Below, one piece after another: positions 29,876-39,069 of a DNA stretch of 64,000 nucleotides. A model generated the notes under the pieces. The model saw nothing but the letters and a program-made list of their open reading frames with translations. It was not told the origin of the DNA and ran no database searches. Numbering within the stretch: the first letter of the stretch is position 1; each line of letters begins with the position of its first letter. Where the stretch lies: assembly GCF_021026195.1 (NCBI RefSeq), contig NZ_JAJNCT010000021.1, forward strand, positions 251,712 to 315,711. Reading direction: 5' to 3'. Both the position numbers and the translations under genes were made by a program. The DNA is from Comamonas koreensis (GTDB lineage: Bacteria > Pseudomonadota > Gammaproteobacteria > Burkholderiales > Burkholderiaceae_C).

Positions 29876-30196
29876 TCAGCCTTGTGTTTCCAGATTGGGC
29901 ACGGAGCCCGACTTCACGACGATCTCGAAGTTGCCGACCGATACCTGGTCACCCGCATACAGAACCTGGCGCTTGACCCGGCGGCCGTTGACAAAGATGC
30001 CATTGGTGCTGTCGTGGTCCTCCACCATCAAGAGGCCGATGTAGTAGCTGAAGGCGCCGTGGTCGCGGCTGATGCTCGGGTCGCTCAGGAAAAGACCGCT
30101 GCTCGGACCTCGGCCAATGGCCGTGCAACCGCGCTCCAGTTGGATGGAGCGGGGAGGAGATTGCAGATCAGAGCGAACAAGGATTTCCGGCAACAT
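29876..30196 (-). CDS. FHA domain protein (single domain)
   Basis: 106 residues consisting of little more than one forkhead-associated domain, which binds phosphothreonine peptides. Conserved residues: GRGPSSGLFLSDPSISRDHG (Arg, Ser and His of the recognition loops) and DHDSTNGIFVNGRRV (the STNG motif). There is no kinase, phosphatase or secretion gene next to it, so its partner is not evident. It is convergent with the dehydrogenase and preceded by an unusually AT-rich, gene-free stretch that must hold its promoter. Confidence 0.86.
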   Translation of the reverse strand: MLPEILVRSDLQSPPRSIQLERGCTAIGRGPSSGLFLSDPSISRDHGAFSYYIGLLMVEDHDSTNGIFVNGRRVKRQVLYAGDQVSVGNFEIVVKSGSVPNLETQG

Positions 30197-30760
30197 GGTG
30201 AGCCCCTAAAGGAACTGGCTATTGAAAAGTATGAATGGATTATGCATCTATTATTTGCTCCGTAACGATACACATTGCCAATCATTGTCATAGCCAAGCA
30301 CAATCTGCAAAAACTATGGGAAATGATATGGGAAGACAAATAATCTAAATGATGGGTGGCGATTGTAGGGGTTAATACCGATCTCGTGTGCTGATTTGGT
30401 GTCAATTCCAACTATTTTTCTTGGCGGCGTTTATTGGGCGAGGGGGCGGCTGGGTCCCTGGTCTGCTATGGGGCAGGCGTGTTTTTTTTGGGGGGGCGCG
30501 TCATCGACGTCATCAAATGGGTCGACGGAAACCAGCGACCGCGAGCCTCTGCCTGAGATAGCGCGCCGAGCAGCCAAGCGCAGGCAGCACTTAAGCCAGG
30601 GCAGACCCAAGCGGCTTTCTATGCCCTGCAGCTCCCCGTCAAAAGGCTGTAAGCCAATCCCCACCGTCTAACAGGTTGTGCACCTAACTTTCTCCATCCC
30701 GACGCGCGATATCGTTGAGCCATCCCAACGTTGCTTTGCAACATCACTGAAGGAAAAAGC
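30197..30760. other. Gene-free, partly AT-rich gap
   Basis: About 565 bases. The left half (to about 30415) is markedly richer in A/T than the rest of the window and should contain the FHA gene promoter. The right half contains a T8G7 homopolymer junction (30482-30496). Short open frames on both strands (for example 30431-30664) lack ribosome sites and recognisable products. The final 90 bases should hold the promoter of the CsbD/PRC pair. Confidence 0.5.
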
Positions 30761-30940
30761 ATGAACAAGAACCAAGTCGCAGGTGCCGTGAAAGATGCCG
30801 CTGGCAAGGTCCAGCAAAAGGTGGGCGAGGCAGTGAACAGCCCTGAGCAGCAGGCCAAGGGCATTGCCAAGCAGGTCGAAGGCAAGACCCAAAAAGCAGC
30901 GGGCAATGTGCAAGAAGCGGCCAAAGACGCTACCAAGTAA
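30761..30940 (+). CDS. CsbD family stress-response protein
   Basis: 59 residues, lysine- and alanine-rich and probably helical or disordered. The repeated pattern GAVKDAAGKVQQKVGEAV ... GIAKQVEGKTQKAAGNVQEA is typical of the CsbD family (general stress proteins; E. coli YjbJ). Their molecular function is not known. ATG 30761 follows GAAGGAAAAAGC. The PRC-barrel gene begins 11 bases downstream with its own ribosome site, so the two are cotranscribed. Pairing of CsbD and PRC-barrel proteins suggests an envelope or osmotic stress role (inference). Confidence 0.85.
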   Translation: MNKNQVAGAVKDAAGKVQQKVGEAVNSPEQQAKGIAKQVEGKTQKAAGNVQEAAKDATK

Positions 30941-30951
30941 AGGAGTTGACG

Positions 30952-31359
30952 ATGAAATCGAAATCTATGTTGATGCTCGGCGCTTTTGCGATCACGATGG
31001 CTGCAGGCTCCGCGTTTGCGCAGACGCAAGTGCCGGTTGCAGGCGGCGTGAAGCTGGGGGTGGAGCAGACCGAAATCCAGGCGGTCGCCACCGGTTGGAG
31101 CCTGAAGAAGTCGGTTCTCGGCAAGAACGTCTACAACGAGGAAGGCAAGTCTGTCGGCAAGGTTGACGATGTGATCGTCGCACCTGACAAGGCTGTTTCT
31201 TACGCCATCATCGGTGCCGGAGGCTTCCTGGGCGTCGGCAAGCATGATGTTGCCATCCCCGTGGGCCAGTTCCGCTTGCAAAATGACAAGATCACTTTGC
31301 CCGGTGCGACCAAGGATGCCCTCAAGGCGCTGCCTAAGTTTGAGTACGCCAAGAAGTGA
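30952..31359 (+). CDS. Exported PRC-barrel domain protein
   Basis: 135 residues with a signal peptide (MKSKSMLMLGAFAITMAAGSAFA/QTQ). The mature part is a single PRC-barrel: WSLKKSVLGKNVYNEEGKSV, GKVDDVIVAPDKAVSYAIIG and GVGKHDVAIPVGQFRLQNDK. PRC barrels occur in ribosome maturation and photosynthetic proteins, but exported single-domain forms are uncharacterised. AGGAG six bases before the ATG. It follows the CsbD gene by 11 bases and a clear hairpin follows its stop. Confidence 0.86.
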   Translation: MKSKSMLMLGAFAITMAAGSAFAQTQVPVAGGVKLGVEQTEIQAVATGWSLKKSVLGKNVYNEEGKSVGKVDDVIVAPDKAVSYAIIGAGGFLGVGKHDVAIPVGQFRLQNDKITLPGATKDALKALPKFEYAKK

Positions 31360-31385
31360 TAGCTGCCCTGAGGCAGATGTCCTGG

Positions 31386-31407
31386 AAAGCCCCGCAAGGG
31401 GCTTTTC
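31386..31407 (+). terminator. Terminator after the CsbD/PRC-barrel pair
   Basis: AAAGCCCC, loop GCAA, GGGGCTTTT. The tetraloop and short T tract are canonical. Confidence 0.8.
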
Positions 31408-31625
31408 GCGTTGTAAGCCCTCAGCCATGTTGCGCAAAGATCCCGCTATAGCAGCTAGCGATCCATCTTTTGCCTTCACCACGGCTGCGCTGAAGTTGGA
31501 GCCGATGATTCAGTGCATAATGACGCCCAGTCATAAAAAACAAAAAATGGCCCTCGCGGAGCGCTCCGCAAAACCAAGGTCTCAGGTTGCGCCCACCACG
31601 GCAAATACCTTCATAAATCAAGCAT

Positions 31626-31702
31626 CTGCCCGTAGCTCAGTTGGATAGAGCAACAGCCTTCTAAGCTGTGGGTCACAGGTTCGATCCCTGTCGGGCAGGC
31701 CA
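31626..31702 (+). tRNA. tRNA-Arg (anticodon TCT)
   Basis: A complete 77-base cloverleaf. Acceptor CTGCCCG pairs with CGGGCAG; the D stem is GCTC/GAGC; the anticodon stem ACAGC/GCTGT encloses CTTCTAA with anticodon TCT; the T stem ACAGG/CCTGT encloses TTCGATC. Discriminator G and a genome-encoded CCA end the gene. It reads AGA codons, which are rare in such GC-rich genomes. A small hairpin (GGCTGT/ACAGCC, 31711-31724) follows. There is no sign of an element integrated at its 3' end. Confidence 0.97.
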
Positions 31703-31808
31703 AACTCCTCGGCTGTAGACAGCCCGCTGCCAGCTTGCAAACTTGCATTCCCCATAAGCTGCACAGTCATATCTTTTCGCGTCGTGCTCCTCTTGAATGC
31801 ACAAAAAA

Positions 31809-31842
31809 CAATGCCCGCAGTGCGATCACACTGCGGGCATTT
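31809..31842. terminator. Bidirectional terminator between tRNA-Arg and the M14 peptidase gene
   Basis: AATGCCCGCAGTG (31809-31821) pairs with CACTGCGGGCATT (31828-31840). An A6 run on the left acts as a T tract for the minus strand; the plus-strand T tract is short. Confidence 0.82.
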
Positions 31843-31899
31843 TCAGTTCTGACGCAGACATACATCTTTCGATGCACGACGGTGAGGGCAGGGTAGCGC

Positions 31900-33732
31900 T
31901 TAGTCCGTTTCTTCGTAAACCAGCGAAGGGTTGTTCATCGACCGGGCCACATCGTTGAGGCTGGCGATGATGTGGTTGGCGAAGAAGCTGCTTTGGGTGT
32001 CGGGCTCCAGCGCTGCAATGGCGACATTGGCCAGCGATTGGTTCAACGGCACATAGAAACTGCCTTCGGGCACATCGATGGCGACGCGCTCAAGGCCGAC
32101 CTTGACCCGCTCCACGCTTTGCTGGCCAGGGCCCAGGACATCGCTCTTGGCGCTGCTGCTGCGTTCTTGCTCCTGATAGATGTCGGCCAGCAGATTGCCC
32201 GGTTCGGCCACCCGCAGCACTTGAAGACCCAGCGCGCGGAGCTTGTCGACGGCGTCGGTAGCATTGCCGGCGAGCCAATAGCCGCAGGGGCGTGCGCGCT
32301 TGGGACCAGGGTTGAGCTTGACGGAAGAGTGCCAGTCCACTTCCTGCTGCATGTCTTCACCCGTTTGCGGGTCGAGGAAGATGACACGGCGTTTTTCGGT
32401 AGTTTGCTGCGACTCCAGCGTGAACTCACCCCGGCAGGCTTGGGAGGCGATATCGCGGTTGGCAAAGGTGCGCACCTGCTCCAGTTCCTTGGTGCGCTGC
32501 GCGGTGGTTTGCAGCGCGGAAGCCAGTGCCACATATTGGCTGTGCACGCGGCGCTGGATGTGCGCGCGGCCAATGCCGACACCCCTGGTTTCGACCAGCA
32601 TCGTGGCGGCGTTCTTGAGCGCGTTCACATTGCGGCCGGTGTCTGGGCGTACACCGCCCATGGACAGCGACAGGTCCTGTGGGTCGCGGGTGGTGGTGTA
32701 GTACCAGTTGGTGCTCTGTCCCTGCTCGGTGAGCGCCTTTTGCATGGGCAGCAAATACCATTCGTTGGAGGCCTTGGCGATGAACTCATGCACATTGGCA
32801 GTGGTAGGTGTTTGCAGCAGCGCGTCATAGCGCTGCACGCCCTTGAACTTTTCCAGATAGCGGCCGGCCACGGTGAACTCGTGCGCATCAAACACTGCGA
32901 TGGGGCGGTAGATGCGGCCAAGCTTGGCCAGCGCCTGGGCTTCCGGTGTCTGCAGCAGCAGATGGTCGCGGTTCATATCCAGGCCATTGGCGGTGGCGCG
33001 CCGACCAGCGGCGGCGCCATCGGGGTTGGCGCGGGGCACCAACAGCACATTGATCTTGTCGAGCAACGACGCCAGAGGGCCTTGCTGCAGGTCCTGTGCC
33101 AAGGCCAGCAGTGCTTCGCTGCCTGCAGGCTCATCACCATGCTGCTGGCCGATCAGTAGCACGGTAGGGCGCTGGCTTTGGTCGAGGTCGTGGAGGCTGG
33201 TGCTGGCAGCGCGGGTCAGCAACAGCGCCAAAATAGGCTGGCCTTCCTGCGAGGTACCTGCGGTCACCAGCTCGGCTTTGGTGCCGGATGGACCGGGGTT
33301 GGCCAACTGGCGCAGCCACTGGCCCAGCTCGGCATTGCTGGTGTAGGTTGTGCGGCCAGCGCCTAGTCCTGGAGTGGCGTAGTTGCGCTGGGGATCGGGA
33401 AATCGGGCAGCGACTTCGTCGCTCTCCTTCCATCCGCCCAGAGGGCTGCCTTGCAGCGGAACCGTTTCCACCGGGGTGGAGACCACACCGGAGTTACCGA
33501 GGCCCGGGATCTGCACGGGGCTGGGGCCGCTGGCAGGCTTGGTGGTCACGGTACCTGGCGCTGGCTGGCCGCTGGCGATCGGCGTGCTGTTCCAGGCGGG
33601 CAACGGTGTGCTGGAACATGCCGACAGGGCCAGCGCTGCCGCAATGATGCTCAGGCTGGCCCAGCCTGGCATCGTGCGCTGGGGAGATGGGGATACTGCG
33701 TCGTGTTTCATCATCATTGTTGTGCGTGACAA
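31900..33732 (-). CDS. M14-family zinc carboxypeptidase-like lipoprotein
   Basis: 610 residues. The N terminus is a lipoprotein signal with lipobox LALSAC. A Ser/Pro-rich spacer (about 40-100) precedes a M14 peptidase domain. Zinc ligands fit QQHGDEPAG (H and E) and VFDAHEF (H), the substrate site NPDGAAAGRRATANGLDMNRD, and the catalytic Glu in MLVETRGVG. About 200 residues after the catalytic domain form a separate C-terminal region. The product is predicted to be an envelope-bound peptidase; substrate unknown. TTG at 33732 is chosen because AGGAGG lies eight bases before it; an ATG triplet begins five codons later. Free-standing gene. Confidence 0.85.
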   Translation of the reverse strand: MSRTTMMMKHDAVSPSPQRTMPGWASLSIIAAALALSACSSTPLPAWNSTPIASGQPAPGTVTTKPASGPSPVQIPGLGNSGVVSTPVETVPLQGSPLGGWKESDEVAARFPDPQRNYATPGLGAGRTTYTSNAELGQWLRQLANPGPSGTKAELVTAGTSQEGQPILALLLTRAASTSLHDLDQSQRPTVLLIGQQHGDEPAGSEALLALAQDLQQGPLASLLDKINVLLVPRANPDGAAAGRRATANGLDMNRDHLLLQTPEAQALAKLGRIYRPIAVFDAHEFTVAGRYLEKFKGVQRYDALLQTPTTANVHEFIAKASNEWYLLPMQKALTEQGQSTNWYYTTTRDPQDLSLSMGGVRPDTGRNVNALKNAATMLVETRGVGIGRAHIQRRVHSQYVALASALQTTAQRTKELEQVRTFANRDIASQACRGEFTLESQQTTEKRRVIFLDPQTGEDMQQEVDWHSSVKLNPGPKRARPCGYWLAGNATDAVDKLRALGLQVLRVAEPGNLLADIYQEQERSSSAKSDVLGPGQQSVERVKVGLERVAIDVPEGSFYVPLNQSLANVAIAALEPDTQSSFFANHIIASLNDVARSMNNPSLVYEETD

Positions 33733-34062
33733 ATCACGCCCCTCCTGAAAAATACGTTGCCATTATGCAAAGCGGTGTGGCGCTTTTACGTAGGATGGGT
33801 GCGAAACAATAAGTTTCCGTGCGTAACTGACGTACCCAGACTGCGTGAATTTACACCAGCAGCGATGCGCACCAGACGCAGTTTCAAGGCGGGCGACTGT
33901 TGTTGAATTTTCCTGCAATCAGATTCTCTGCAAAACACCCTGCTGCGGTCAGAATGCCGGCTCAGGCGATGTGGCCTGTGGTCATTTTTGCCATGGCCGG
34001 CTATCGACGGCAAAGGATGCTTGCGCCTTGTCACGATCCGCGCACATCCTGTTTGACGAAAC
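33733..34062. other. Gap upstream of the M14 peptidase gene
   Basis: About 330 bases without a credible gene. It must contain the peptidase promoter; the leader includes a strong minus-strand AGGAGG (33743-33750). I see no hairpin with a T tract here. Confidence 0.45.
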
Positions 34063-35190
34063 CTAAACGGAGGATTTCTGGGGGGTATCACTGGACTGCT
34101 CGAATGTACCAGCCGAATCCAGATCGGGGGATAAATCCCCTGTATTGGCGCTCGGTGAAGGTGCCCGCATGCGCAACAAGGCACGTACAAAGCCGTGGTC
34201 AGAGCGGCTGCGGTCGCGGCCTTCATGCAGATGGTCGTTGAAGTAATCCACCCGGCGCACATCGCCCACCGCATGGCGGCTGCGCGGATCGAACTCCTCG
34301 CTGACAAGCACCTGGTCGAGCACGGCCGGCGCGCCCTGGTGGATGTGGGAATAGGCTACATCTTTTTTCAGCGCCGCATCGCCGAGCAGATCGAAGGCAT
34401 TGAACAGTGCGCGATCGCGGGCCTTGCGGTCATAGGCCACTTCGGCGCTGGCAGAGATCATCTGCGTGGTGACGCTGTCGGGCGTGTCGTTGAAATCGCC
34501 CAGCACCACCAAGGGCATGCGGGTGTGGCGCAGCAGGTCGATCACCAGGCAGCGCAGCGCCGTCGCTTCTACGCCCCGCATCACCAGCGAGCGCAACGAG
34601 GCGAGTGCGGCAATCTTGGGGTTGTCGCGGTCTTCCAGCGGGTTGCCGTTGGCATCGAGCAGGAACTTGGGGCGTTTGGATTTGAGGTGGCAGGTCAGCA
34701 CCGTCAGAATCTGGCCGCGCTTCATCTGCAAGGTGGCGACGAGCGGTGGGCGTTCAAAACGGGTGTGAATGCCCAGGCCGGGGATGGGCTGGCCCAAGCC
34801 CGCGGGAAAATCAGTGAACGAGCGCGTGGCCAGCACCTTCAGGCGGGTGGCCAGTCCTACGCGGGGCGTGCCGCTGGCGCCGGGCCGGCCCTCGCTGTTT
34901 TCTGCGCCGGGTACGGCCGCGTAGTGGTAGTGCAGACCGCTGGCGGCCAGCGATTGAGCAAAGGCAGCCTCGTCCCAGACTTCCTGCACCGCCAGAATGT
35001 CGGCATTCAGCGCCTGAAAGCGGTCACCCAGCCATTGGGTTTTGCGCTCGTACTGCGCCCGGGTGTAGGGCGCCTGGTTGGCGTAAAACTCCCGCTCAGG
35101 CAACGCCAGATTAAGAACATTGCAGGTGGCGACCGTCAAGGTGTCGGGTGCCAGTGTGGTCGCTGCAACTTGTGCAGCGGAAGAGGGCAT
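34063..35190 (-). CDS. Endonuclease/exonuclease/phosphatase-fold protein
   Basis: 375 residues with DNase I-like fold motifs: TVATCNVLNL (start of the fold), DILAVQEVWDE (metal-binding Glu), LTVLTCHLKSKRP, PLVVLGDFNDTPDS (Asp and Asn of the active site) and DHGFVRALL (catalytic His). Related enzymes hydrolyse DNA, RNA or phospholipids; no signal peptide is visible, so a cytoplasmic nuclease or phosphatase is likely. Start uncertain: ATG 35190 lies just after the rhlE terminator, ATG 35205 lies inside it, and neither has a good ribosome site. The last 30 residues are polar and probably disordered. Confidence 0.82.
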   Translation of the reverse strand: MPSSAAQVAATTLAPDTLTVATCNVLNLALPEREFYANQAPYTRAQYERKTQWLGDRFQALNADILAVQEVWDEAAFAQSLAASGLHYHYAAVPGAENSEGRPGASGTPRVGLATRLKVLATRSFTDFPAGLGQPIPGLGIHTRFERPPLVATLQMKRGQILTVLTCHLKSKRPKFLLDANGNPLEDRDNPKIAALASLRSLVMRGVEATALRCLVIDLLRHTRMPLVVLGDFNDTPDSVTTQMISASAEVAYDRKARDRALFNAFDLLGDAALKKDVAYSHIHQGAPAVLDQVLVSEEFDPRSRHAVGDVRRVDYFNDHLHEGRDRSRSDHGFVRALLRMRAPSPSANTGDLSPDLDSAGTFEQSSDTPQKSSV

Positions 35191-35230
35191 AGAAAAAGGC
35201 CGCATGAAATTCGCTTTCGAATGCGGCCTT
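35191..35230 (-). terminator. Terminator downstream of rhlE, abutting the next gene's start
   Basis: Minus strand: AAGGCCGCAT (35230-35221), a loop with a GAAA/TTTC inner stem, ATGCGGCCTT (35205-35196), then TTTCT. A second imperfect hairpin (about 35258-35281) lies between it and the rhlE stop. It ends at the first base before ATG 35190. Confidence 0.82.
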
Positions 35231-35305
35231 ACCCTAGCGGAATTGGGCGTGCAAATCAACTGCCATCAGCGATGACAGTTGAAATCGGACGCCGCTTAGC
35301 GCTGC

Positions 35306-37090
35306 TTAGCGCGAGAACGAGTGGTTGCGGCCACCTCGGCCAGCACCACCGCCGCCGCCATTGCGGTTGCCACCGCCAAAGCCGCCACGGCGACCGCGTT
35401 CGGCCATGCTGTCCACGCTGGTGCGCATTGGATCGGGCTGTGCCGCGCCACTGCGGCGGTGGTCGCGGCCATCTACCGTGCCGCCAAACTGCGTGCCCAG
35501 GTGGGCATCCGCGCGGGGCTGGCGTTCGCTGTCCTGGCGTGGGCCTCGGCCAGCACCCGCACCGGCGCCGGCTTGGCGCGGGCCTTGCGACTGGCGTTGT
35601 GGGCCGCGTGCCTCACCCGATGGGTGGCGTGGGCCTTGGCGGCCATCGCGGCGTGGTGGGCGCTGCTCGCGGCGTGCCTGGTCCATGCCTTCGCCGCCAA
35701 AATCGGCACCGCCTTCGGCGCGCTCAGCACGTGGGCCGGGGCTGCGCTTGGCATTGCCGCCGCGCTGACCACCGCCTGCGTTACCGCCGCCGGGGCCGCG
35801 TGCCACCTTGTTGGTGCGCACCCGTTCCATCATTTCCTGGCGCGCAGCCTTGGCTGCTGCCTGCATCACATCACGGCCAGGTGCCTTGCCTGCACCACCC
35901 CAGATGGTCTGGCGGCCCATGGCGATGGGCTCAGCCTTTTCGCCTTCTTCGGGGCCAAAGCCTTCGAGCACCTGCACCGGGATGTCCTGCTTGGTGAAGC
36001 GCTCGATGTCCATCATGAAGCCTTCTTCATCCATGCACACCAGGCTCACGGCATTGCCTTCGCGGCCAGCGCGGCCGGTGCGGCCAATGCGGTGCACATA
36101 GTCTTCCGAGACATTGGGGATCTCGTAGTTGACCACGTTGGGCAGCTCGTCGATGTCGATACCGCGCGCTGCAATATCGGTGGCCACCAGGGCGCGCAGA
36201 TCGCCGGACTTGAAGCCTTCCAGGGCCTGGGTGCGGGCGCTTTGGCTTTTGTTGCCGTGCAGGGCCATGGCCGATACGCCATTCTTGCTGAGGTATTCGG
36301 CCACGTTGTTGGCGCCGAACTTGGTGCGGGTGAAGACCAGCACCTGGCTCCAGTTGTTCTCCTGCACGATGTGCAGCAGCACCTGCTTTTTCTTGCCGCG
36401 GCCCACCGGGTGGATCACCTGCTTGATGCGCTGCACGGTGGTGTTGCGCGGCGTCACCTGGATGGATTGGGGGTTCTTCAGCAGGCCATTGGCCAGCTCG
36501 CGGATTTCATCGCTGAAGGTGGCAGAGAACAGCAGGCTTTGCTTGTCCTTGGGCACCAGGGCCAGCACCTTCTTCACGTCGTGGATGAAGCCCATGTCCA
36601 GCATGCGGTCGGCTTCGTCGAGCACGAGGATCTCGACGGTGGACAGGTCCAGAAAGCCTTGTTGCTGCAGGTCCAGCAGGCGGCCTGGGGTGGCCACCAG
36701 CACATCGACGCCCTTTTTGATGCGGTCGATTTGCGGGTTCATGCCCACGCCACCAAAGATGACGGTGGATTTGATGTCGAGGTGCGCAGCGTAGAGGCGC
36801 ACGTTTTCTTCGACTTGGGCGGCCAGCTCGCGGGTAGGAGCCAGAATCAGTGCCCGGATGGCCTTGTTGCCCCATTTGTTGCGGCTGCCTTCGGATTCGG
36901 TCAGGCGCTGCAGCATGGGCAGGGTGAAGGCGGCCGTTTTGCCGGTGCCGGTCTGTGCGCCTGCCAGCAGATCGCTGCCTTGTAGCACGACAGGAATGGC
37001 CTGGGCTTGGATGGGGGTAGGCGTGTCGTAGCCTTGTTCGCGCACAGCCTGCACAATGGCAGGTGCCAGATTCAGTTCTTCAAAGTTCAT
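35306..37090 (-). CDS. rhlE: DEAD-box ATP-dependent RNA helicase, RhlE type
   Basis: 594 residues. All core motifs are present: Q motif around PTPIQAQAIP, motif I AQTGTGKT (45-52), PTRELA, GG, TPGRLLD, DEAD (158-161), SAT, and the second-domain ARGIDID and HRIGRTGRAG. The C-terminal 190 residues are a low-complexity Gly/Arg/Gln-rich tail (RGG-like, ending GGGGGAGRGGRNHSFSR) that probably binds RNA non-specifically. RhlE-type helicases act in ribosome assembly and RNA turnover, often with a cold-shock role. Start at MNFEELNLAP is the family start; an upstream in-frame extension is not conserved in character. Divergent from ettA. Confidence 0.94.
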   Translation of the reverse strand: MNFEELNLAPAIVQAVREQGYDTPTPIQAQAIPVVLQGSDLLAGAQTGTGKTAAFTLPMLQRLTESEGSRNKWGNKAIRALILAPTRELAAQVEENVRLYAAHLDIKSTVIFGGVGMNPQIDRIKKGVDVLVATPGRLLDLQQQGFLDLSTVEILVLDEADRMLDMGFIHDVKKVLALVPKDKQSLLFSATFSDEIRELANGLLKNPQSIQVTPRNTTVQRIKQVIHPVGRGKKKQVLLHIVQENNWSQVLVFTRTKFGANNVAEYLSKNGVSAMALHGNKSQSARTQALEGFKSGDLRALVATDIAARGIDIDELPNVVNYEIPNVSEDYVHRIGRTGRAGREGNAVSLVCMDEEGFMMDIERFTKQDIPVQVLEGFGPEEGEKAEPIAMGRQTIWGGAGKAPGRDVMQAAAKAARQEMMERVRTNKVARGPGGGNAGGGQRGGNAKRSPGPRAERAEGGADFGGEGMDQARREQRPPRRDGRQGPRHPSGEARGPQRQSQGPRQAGAGAGAGRGPRQDSERQPRADAHLGTQFGGTVDGRDHRRSGAAQPDPMRTSVDSMAERGRRGGFGGGNRNGGGGGAGRGGRNHSFSR

Positions 37091-37344
37091 TGGATCAGAT
37101 GCGTCCAACCTGGACGCTGGGTATCGGCCTCGTCTAAGCAATTTTTTGGAATAATTGCAGCCAGTCAGGTAGGCAGATGGGTTCAAAGAGGGAGCCCGGA
37201 ACTGTGTCCATCGTCCCCAGCATTAGCGCTGAAGTCCTAGGCAACTGGAGCCTTTGACTGCAGGTATTGTCGCATGCACCGATAATCCCAGGGTGGCCGC
37301 GATCAAAAATCGCATATTTTTTTACTGATTTACCAAAAGAACAC

Positions 37345-39006
<1,662 letters not shown>

Positions 39007-39017
39007 ACCCACACCGT

Positions 39018-39050
39018 ACGCCCGTCGCTTTCGCCAAGCGCCGGGCGTTT
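39018..39050 (+). terminator. Hairpin after ettA
   Basis: ACGCCCG and CGCTT (39018-39030) pair with AAGCG and CGGGCGT (39036-39048), followed by only TT. A weak terminator or processing hairpin; read-through into the DUF1631 gene is plausible. Confidence 0.6.
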
Positions 39051-39069
39051 CAACTGGGAGAGGTGAAGC

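Noticed and set aside
30431-30664. 77-codon minus-strand frame in the gap before the CsbD gene (ends SVDPFDDVDDAPPQKK...)
   Set aside because: Briefly gene-like at its C terminus, but starts with GTG lacking a ribosome site, contains the T8G7 tract and has no recognisable family. Left as unannotated.
31600-31900. Possible attachment site at the tRNA-Arg 3' end
   Set aside because: No duplicated tRNA end, integrase gene or compositional change was seen on either side.
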